A stretch of 24,558 bases of DNA from Fragilariopsis cylindrus CCMP1102 (lineage: Eukaryota > Bacillariophyta > Bacillariophyceae > Bacillariales > Bacillariaceae), in the NCBI GenBank assembly GCA_900095095.1, contig FMBT01000684.1:1-24558 (forward strand), in the 5' to 3' direction. The notes under the pieces were generated by a model, which ran no database searches, was not told the origin of the DNA, and worked only from the letters and a program-made list of their open reading frames with translations. The position numbers and the translations under genes were made by a program. Positions 19,585 to 24,558 of this stretch are shown here, piece after piece; position 1 is the stretch's first letter, and the number at the start of each line of letters is the position of its first letter.

Positions 19585-21186
19585 ATGACGATGATGACGA
19601 GATCATCTCCTTCGAATGGAAGTGGTAACGATGAAAAGAAGAAGAAGAAGAAGAAGGAGACAACAACAACACATAATGCAAGAATAAAAGCAATAGAAAC
19701 ACTTGTTACACCCAAATCAATACGATTATCAAAAATGGCACCAAGATGTGATAGTCCATACGAATATAATACTGATCCAACAATACGTAAAATGACGAGA
19801 ATGACACGTCTACTAGGTTCAAAAATTCCATTATCAATACACCATAAATTTCGTGATAGTGGTGGTCTTAAATTATTAGCTGATACAGTAGTTACAACAA
19901 TTGCTGTACCAACAGCTGCTATATCCAATCCAAATACTGTCATAAAAGAATTTATTTCTTTGACAACAAAGAATTGTCAAAGATTGTATTATGGTATTGA
20001 AAATAGTACATCACAATACATTGATGTTTTCTTTCCAAATACAAAAGCAAAAGTAAAAGCAAGAGGTATGATATTTTTTGTACATGGTGGTGCATGGGGA
20101 TCAGGACAACCATGGTTTTATCGTTTGATTGCTAAACCATTCTTAGAATTAGGGTTGGCGGTGGCAATTATTGGTTATCGTGTCTATCCATTATGTGGTG
20201 TACCACCATCCAATAGCAATAACAACAACAACAACAACAATACTAGTAGTAGTGATCGTGATCGTGGTGGTATATTAACTCAAGTAGATGATTTAGAATT
20301 AGCATTTTGTAAATTAGTAAAAGAATATCCTGAATGGTGTTGTAGTATTTCAAATCAAAATCAAAATAATGATTTACATTTACTACCACATCATCTAGGT
20401 ACAATTGTTATGGGTCATTCATCTGGTGCACATATATCATTATTATGGTTAGTAGAAAGAGCAAAACAACAACTACAGCAACAACAGCAACGATTTGATG
20501 ATGATGCTAATAATAAAACTAAAGACAGCAAAATTATAACATCATTTATTGGTATATCAGGTGTCTATAATATAAATCATCATTTTGATTATGAATCTGG
20601 ACGTGGTGTGGAAGAAATATCACCATTAAAACCTGTATGTGGTTATAATCGTAAATCATTTAATACATATACACCAACATTTGTGTTACAAAATGAATTA
20701 TTATTACTTCTATCACAAAAGTTATATGAACAGGACGAATCATTATTATTATCGTCATGTTTTCCTACTCGCATGTTATTAGTACATGGTATAGAAGATG
20801 ATATAGTACCATTTACATCAACTGGTGAGGCTGCAAAAATATTACGAGAATGCTTAGGTGGAAGTCGTAGTACTGATAGTGCTAGTAGTACTACTGCTAG
20901 TAGTAGTAATATCATTATTGATGAATATTATGTTCCAAAAACAGGTCATCAAGATACAATAGTAGATTTAATGATGTTAAAAGGAAAAGATCATCCTGGT
21001 CCTGTTACAAAAAATATAATAGAATGGTTGTTAAAACAACCTACTACTCAAAAACAAAAACAACAACTAACACCAACATCAATACCAACACCAGTAACAG
21101 TAACAGTAACAGGTCGTCGACATGGACATTGTACATCATCAGCAACAGCGACAGCAACGACACTACTACCTCGGAGTAAACTATAA
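19585..21186 (+). CDS. Alpha/beta-hydrolase (ICME / kynurenine formamidase-like esterase)
   Basis: A 533-residue frame from the ATG at 19585. The catalytic elements are all present and in order. The oxyanion-hole motif H167-G-G-A-W-G172 follows the strand RGMIFFV. The nucleophile elbow is G277-H-S279-S-G281, the acid is probably D405 or D406 in VHGIEDDIVPF, and the catalytic His is H455 in TGHQD. The block ISGVYNINHHFDYESGRGVEEISPL, about 50 residues after the nucleophile, resembles isoprenylcysteine methylesterases and related formamidases, so a carboxyl-ester or aryl-formamide substrate is likely but unproven. The N-terminus (about 1-130) is Lys/Thr-rich with no clear membrane anchor. Asn and Gln runs sit in surface-loop positions (about 212-222 and 294-303), and a Gln/Thr/Ala tail follows the domain. 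The enzyme is probably active. The 3' end faces the Cys-rich gene across 175 bases. Confidence 0.85.
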   Translation: MTMMTRSSPSNGSGNDEKKKKKKKETTTTHNARIKAIETLVTPKSIRLSKMAPRCDSPYEYNTDPTIRKMTRMTRLLGSKIPLSIHHKFRDSGGLKLLADTVVTTIAVPTAAISNPNTVIKEFISLTTKNCQRLYYGIENSTSQYIDVFFPNTKAKVKARGMIFFVHGGAWGSGQPWFYRLIAKPFLELGLAVAIIGYRVYPLCGVPPSNSNNNNNNNNTSSSDRDRGGILTQVDDLELAFCKLVKEYPEWCCSISNQNQNNDLHLLPHHLGTIVMGHSSGAHISLLWLVERAKQQLQQQQQRFDDDANNKTKDSKIITSFIGISGVYNINHHFDYESGRGVEEISPLKPVCGYNRKSFNTYTPTFVLQNELLLLLSQKLYEQDESLLLSSCFPTRMLLVHGIEDDIVPFTSTGEAAKILRECLGGSRSTDSASSTTASSSNIIIDEYYVPKTGHQDTIVDLMMLKGKDHPGPVTKNIIEWLLKQPTTQKQKQQLTPTSIPTPVTVTVTGRRHGHCTSSATATATTLLPRSKL

Positions 21187-21361
21187 CTATTATTGATTAA
21201 ACTAAAAAGATTCTTATTGACTTGTTATTTAATAGCTGCCGCTTCACTCCTTACCGCCTTAGAAAGGCTAGTGAGTCAGTGGTCGACCTGCCGTTTATTA
21301 ATCTATATTAGTATTAGTATTAGTATTGTGCCACTATATGGGTGCATCATCGAATCTGTCG

Positions 21362-21985
21362 TTAATAACATTGATATTTTCCTCCGAAGATTTTATTACA
21401 TACGGAGGGTAGATTACAATCATCATCCACCGTACAATATTTGGGATCACAATTATCTGTAGAGGGAAGACATTTTCGGGTGGAGAAACACCAATCAAAA
21501 CTTCCGGATTTCGTGTTACAATCAGCGATGTCACAACTATCATCACCAGGTGCAAGACATGTGCTGGTCGACACGCACCAGGAATAACCAGTACTTGCGG
21601 ATTGGGCTGTACATGTAGCACTCTCACATTTATCATGATCACTAGGTGGAAGACATTCATTTGTTTCATCACACCAAAAATACCCTGTACCCGGATGAGC
21701 ACAATTTTCTTTTGATGTGGGTGTTGGAGCAGCCGTCGGAGCAACTGTTGGAGTTGATTGGCTCCTGTCCAAACAACGATAGTCGCCCTTTTTGCTTCCA
21801 AGTTTTACATTCATACATTCATATCCTTTTCCTACACTCAAGCATTGAGGAGTGACGGTTGGGTTTTGATTAGGGTTACATTTCTTGAGTTTCGAATAGT
21901 CCATAAGATTACGGTCGCCAATACGTGCATCGGTGTTAGACATCAAAGTCATCGCTAATAGTGTAAAAGTAGTAGAGAATTTCAT
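21362..21985 (-). CDS. Small secreted Cys-rich protein with three tandem repeats
   Basis: A 207-residue frame with the ATG at 21985. Residues 1-20 form a signal peptide (MKFSTTFTLLAMTLMSNTDA), so the product should enter the secretory pathway. An N-terminal Cys-containing module (36-71) is joined by a Pro/Thr/Ala linker (about 77-91, probably O-glycosylated) to three repeats with pattern C-x(9-11)-W/C pair-x(5)-CL-x-P/S-x(n)-D-x-C. Their cysteines are 95/105/111/120, 125/137/143/151 and 156/166/172/179. Each repeat has an invariant WC pair and a following CLPP, CLAP or CLPS. A tail with C184, C190, C196 and C206 closes the protein. The paired cysteines suggest disulfide-bonded mini-domains, as in chitin-binding or extracellular matrix modules, but I do not recognise the family. 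A cell-wall, adhesion or mucilage role is inference only. Confidence 0.8.
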   Translation of the reverse strand: MKFSTTFTLLAMTLMSNTDARIGDRNLMDYSKLKKCNPNQNPTVTPQCLSVGKGYECMNVKLGSKKGDYRCLDRSQSTPTVAPTAAPTPTSKENCAHPGTGYFWCDETNECLPPSDHDKCESATCTAQSASTGYSWCVSTSTCLAPGDDSCDIADCNTKSGSFDWCFSTRKCLPSTDNCDPKYCTVDDDCNLPSVCNKIFGGKYQCY

Positions 21986-22511
21986 CTTGGATTTGTTTGT
22001 TTGATTCTTTGTTTGATTGTTTAAAAGCTTTTGTTAGTTTCAGTTTATTTTTTTGTGTGAACATTGATTTACGTACCGGTATGTATTTTTTTGATTAAAT
22101 TCTTACCGGTCCTATTGAGATCCATTCTCTGCAGCTTTTTTACTGCAACACGACCCAGCTCTGCAATTTTGGAATCAATCGCGCGTCTCAGTTATTATTC
22201 TTGTTCTTCGTGGATTGATGATGTTTCACGAATGAATAATCAAAATCCGGCACAGCGCATAAGAATGTAGACGAAAAAAGAAGCGCGTAAGAATGACATC
22301 CATTCTCTGGTTGATTACGCTTCATATCGAAACTTGTGTGGTCGAAAAAAGAAGCGCGTAAAGAAGATATCGATTTTCGCAGGTCTTGAATATTCCTGAT
22401 AAAAAAAATTAATCAATAAAATCAAACACGCGAATCTGCTCATTTTCTTACGCCAACTAATACCATCATCTACGATATAGTAATAGGAATAGGAAGAATA
22501 CGACGGTTATT
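21986..22511. promoter_or_regulatory. Divergent promoter region with paired direct repeats
   Basis: 526 bases between divergently facing start codons, containing both promoters. The 19-mer cgaaaaaagaagcgcgtaa occurs at 22272-22290 and again at 22343-22361, 71 bases apart. ATCCATTCTCTG occurs near 22120 and again near 22298. Such repeated short words upstream of a gene could be transcription-factor sites, or remains of local duplication. Confidence 0.5.
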
Positions 22512-23202
22512 ATGACCGGCAACGACATTATAGAAAATGAACGTCGAAGGAAAAATAATGGTAAACTATTAAAGTTTGTTTTTGCTGCAATAATTTTTTT
22601 CCTACTTGGTTCGGTCATCTTTTTAACTGTTCATTGCACTAAATTTGAGTGTGAAATACCTGTTCTTGTTGCTACTGCTGCTGCTGCTACTGCCTCTAAT
22701 GATAATATCACTGGTGATGACAACAACAACAACAATACTATGACGATTAATACATCCAACGATACATTACAACAGATATTTTCTGTAGATAGTAATCGGT
22801 TGTTTAATGACTATGAAATATTAATCTTTGAACTTTGGATGCAAGCGCAAACAACTAATTTTTTTCATAGCAAGTGATATGTATGATGATATATGTCCTG
22901 GATTTACATGTCCTACAAATAATACAATTAATGATTGTGTCAATGAAACAATACAGTCTAACTGTACAGTAATAAATCGAAATGCCAACGAAAGTGACTG
23001 CAATTATAATGGGGAAGATATAAATTTACATTTCATTATATCATATACAAGTTCAATTTGTAATGTCACATATTTTCCACTGATATTTCAAAATTATACA
23101 AATGGTCATCGTAATAAAACTCTTGATGATTTAAAATCACTCAAAATGAATAGTTTAACAAATATTGATATAGCAAAAGGAATCAGGCACCAGCAAAGGT
23201 AG
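22512..23202 (+). CDS. Sequon-rich type II membrane protein, two exons
   Basis: Spliced as 22512-22791 plus 22871-23202, it encodes 203 residues; the ATG at 22512 begins MTGNDIIENERRRKNNGK. A basic cytosolic head precedes one membrane segment at about 20-40 (LLKFVFAAIIFFLLGSVIFLTV), so the rest should be luminal or extracellular. That part is rich in N-glycosylation sequons (NIT, NTS, NNT, NET, NCT, NES, NVT, NYT, NKT) and contains the Cys motif DICPGFTCP after the splice. No known domain was recognised. The terminal TAG at 23200-23202 overlaps a possible further donor (AAAG|GTAGAA), so more exons may follow. It diverges from the Cys-rich secreted gene; both products are predicted to enter the secretory pathway. 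Confidence 0.6.
22792..22870 (+). other. 79-nt GT-AG intron
   Basis: The donor is GATA|GTAATC; the acceptor is preceded by a long T tract and ends TTTTTTTCATAG|CAAG, with branch-point-like TATTAATC and AACTAAT upstream. The 79-nt length links the two reading frames exactly (phase 1, creating an ACA Thr codon), whereas the other nearby GT candidates do not keep frame. Confidence 0.75.
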
Positions 23203-23547
23203 AAGCAACAGCAGCATCACAAGTGAGATGACCACTACTACACCCTAACAATAAAGACGGCGGATAATATAGTGCTTACTATTATGGTTAAAGTTATATA
23301 TAGTTGAAAAAAAGTTTAAATATATATCAAAGAACATCCATGTCGTCTTCAATGTAGTTCTTTCTCATTCTTCAGTAAATAGGACAAACGATGTCTTCCG
23401 AGCTAATTTTTTGATGGGAGGATATGCACGTTGAAGGTTGACGGATCTACTTTCGTGCTAGATCGTGATGTGAAAGTTGATGTTGGAGACCAGAGTAAAT
23501 TAGGACGTTGTACACGTTTCTTTTTATCTTCACTGACGACCGAGATG
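23203..23547. other. Tail-to-tail spacer, possible 3' exon unresolved
   Basis: It lies between the membrane-protein stop and the cyclophilin-like stop. A pyrimidine-rich acceptor-like site (TTCTTTCTCATTCTTCAG) ends near 23375. In one frame an open stretch follows (..DVFRANFLMGGYAR), which could be a further exon of the plus-strand gene, but no donor-acceptor pair can be chosen with confidence. Confidence 0.35.
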
Positions 23548-23738
23548 TCATGCACGTTTACAAAAATCAATACGACTCATTTTTGGAAATGTTTTGGCTA
23601 TACTATTATTATTAATAGAAGCTATTTGTCCTTGTCCACCTTTATAACCATTATATATCTTATCAACTATTAACATACTTTTATCATCAATTGTACCAAA
23701 TGGTATTGTACCATCTTTATCTAACCGTTTATTATTAC

Positions 23739-24050
23739 CTGTGATGAGTAGTAGAGCAGAGTTCAGTATAATAATAATGTAGCATAGAGTAGAGAATGTA
23801 AAAGTATTAGTAGACGAAAGAGTAGAATTCAGTTCAGTTCAGTTCAGTTTTGACAGAAGCGATTAGGCACACACAACCTTCCAATGCATCAGCACAGCCA
23901 GTAGTAGTAAAAGGGGTCAAGTGATAGTGTTCATTTTTGACAAAAGCGATTACAGTACACACACAAACTTCTAATGCAGCAGCAGCTGAAGCAGCAGCAG
24001 CAGCAGTAGAAGCAGACGCGTAATAGTAAATTACGTCTTACGGTACTTAC
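23739..24050 (-). other. 312-nt intron in cyclophilin-like gene
   Basis: On the minus strand the donor is ATTTAG|GTAAGTACC (strong consensus, GT at 24050-24049) and the acceptor CATCACAG|GTAAT (AG at 23740-23739). Joining the exons makes a Gly codon and recreates the cyclophilin motif FINLGNNKRLD exactly. The intron itself carries the simple and tandem repeats listed separately. Confidence 0.85.
23828..24012. repeat. Tandem and simple repeats inside the cyclophilin intron
   Basis: A (TTCAG)4 run (about 23828-23849) is followed by an imperfect direct duplication of about 55 bases beginning near 23848 and 23936. Each copy starts TTTGACA(G/A)AAGCGATTA and continues into CACACACAA and AATGCA. 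The right copy runs into (GCA)n at about 23976-24008. Confidence 0.75.
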
Positions 24051-24558
24051 CTAAATTAATAAAAACTTGTCCAGTTCGTCCAGGAATCATAGTTATTGTT
24101 CCACGTATATTCGATAAAATTTTATCACCGGTTATATCAGATTGTAATATACGATTTGATGCAACATTATTCTTCTTATTTTCACTATCATTTGCATTAT
24201 GATGTCAATTGTACCACAAAATCTTTTATTACACGGAATGTATACGAACCATCATAGAATTGATATTCATCAATTAATTTCATAAATGCTTCTGCTGATG
24301 ATCCAGTTGTACGATTTTGTATTATTATAATTTTGTATTGTTATACGTATTGTTCCTTCAGCAACATCACTACCATCCGTACCACCATCAGTGTTTCGTA
24401 TATGTTCTTAATATGAGGTGTTGATACAAAACATTCAACAATCGTTGCTGTCGTTGATTTTAATGCTCCTGATGCTTCTGTTGCTTGTAAATCTTCTTCT
24501 TATCAGTAGTTAGTCAGTAGTAGTAGTAGTATCACTTTTTACCAACTACTACCGGTGC

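Larger units (their letters stand above)
23548..24500 (-). pseudogene. Cyclophilin-type peptidyl-prolyl isomerase copy, frame-disrupted
   Basis: The minus strand encodes recognisable cyclophilin blocks in order. From 5' these are EAFMKLIDEYQFYDGSYTF and RVIKDFVVQ (about 24197-24280), then RGTITMIPGRTGQVFINL (about 24051-24105). After a 312-nt intron come GNNKRLDKDGTIPFGTIDDK and VDKIYNGYKGGQGQI, ending ..TFPKMSRIDFCKRA with the stop at 23548-23550. The family catalyses cis-trans isomerisation of prolyl bonds. The frame is broken at least three times: a 16-bp tandem duplication at about 24313-24344; a deletion just after FVVQ, where the usual Trp-Gly is lost (about 24205-24215); and a small indel near 24400. 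Upstream of about 24500 the sequence becomes simple repeats and no N-terminus is found. The intron splices perfectly, so this is not a processed copy. It is either a decayed gene or a poorly sequenced or divergent allele. Confidence 0.75.

Noticed and set aside
21193..21462. 89-codon plus-strand frame after the hydrolase
   Set aside because: It overlaps the 3' end of the well supported Cys-rich minus-strand gene and has no domain.
1..24558. tRNA, rRNA or spliceosomal RNA genes
   Set aside because: Scanning for TTCGA-type T-loops and Sm-site-like contexts gave no candidate with a foldable neighbourhood; a covariance-model search would be decisive.

Overview
The window is nuclear DNA of a microbial eukaryote, most likely a pennate diatom of the Fragilariopsis/Pseudo-nitzschia type. 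This is inferred from texture and gene families and was not tested by a search. The signs are compact intron-poor genes on both strands; AT-rich codons; long Asn, Asp, Ser, Gln and Lys runs inside otherwise ordinary enzymes; abundant microsatellites between genes; short GT-AG introns; and protein families I associate with diatoms (F-box proteins ending in an LKWFHSDLT-like motif, ankyrin-like proteins, 'INLFGLPRSFK' glycosyltransferase-like proteins). No operons, ribosome binding sites, CRISPR arrays or tRNA genes were seen.

Layout, left to right. 1-1384: non-coding with a GT-rich microsatellite. 1385-2754 (+): ankyrin-like protein whose frame is broken inside a 78-nt tandem duplication; a 68-nt GT-AG intron could restore it. 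2755-3402: non-coding, with (CTAG)6 and (AACT)n tracts. 3403-4953 (-): nuclear-looking, highly charged low-complexity protein. About 5090-7473: a gene-free block of different texture, ending in 5.5 copies of a 189-bp satellite. 8060-9244 (+): F-box protein. 10472-10975 (-): Sm-like (SmD1/LSm10-type) RNA-binding protein. 11546-14722 (+): tyrosyl-DNA phosphodiesterase 1 (TDP1) with a very long low-complexity N-terminus. 14831-16459 (-): glycosyltransferase-like protein, transcribed divergently from 16701-18572 (+), a type II membrane glycosyltransferase of GT92 (DUF23) type. 19585-21186 (+): alpha/beta-hydrolase related to isoprenylcysteine methylesterase and kynurenine formamidase. 21362-21985 (-): small secreted Cys-rich repeat protein, divergent from 22512-23202 (+), a membrane-anchored, heavily sequon-bearing protein with a clear 79-nt intron. 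23548-about 24500 (-): cyclophilin-type peptidyl-prolyl isomerase copy with an exact 312-nt intron but several frame disruptions, one of them a 16-bp tandem duplication.

The genes do not form one pathway. Two loose links are visible: the adjacent divergent glycosyltransferase-like genes, and a right-hand cluster of predicted secretory or membrane products (GT92-like, Cys-rich secreted protein, sequon-rich membrane protein). I did not find a novel multi-gene system. The most distinctive signals are the 189-bp satellite with its adjoining block, the duplication-linked frame break in the ankyrin-like gene, the decaying cyclophilin copy, and the uncharacterised Cys-rich secreted protein.
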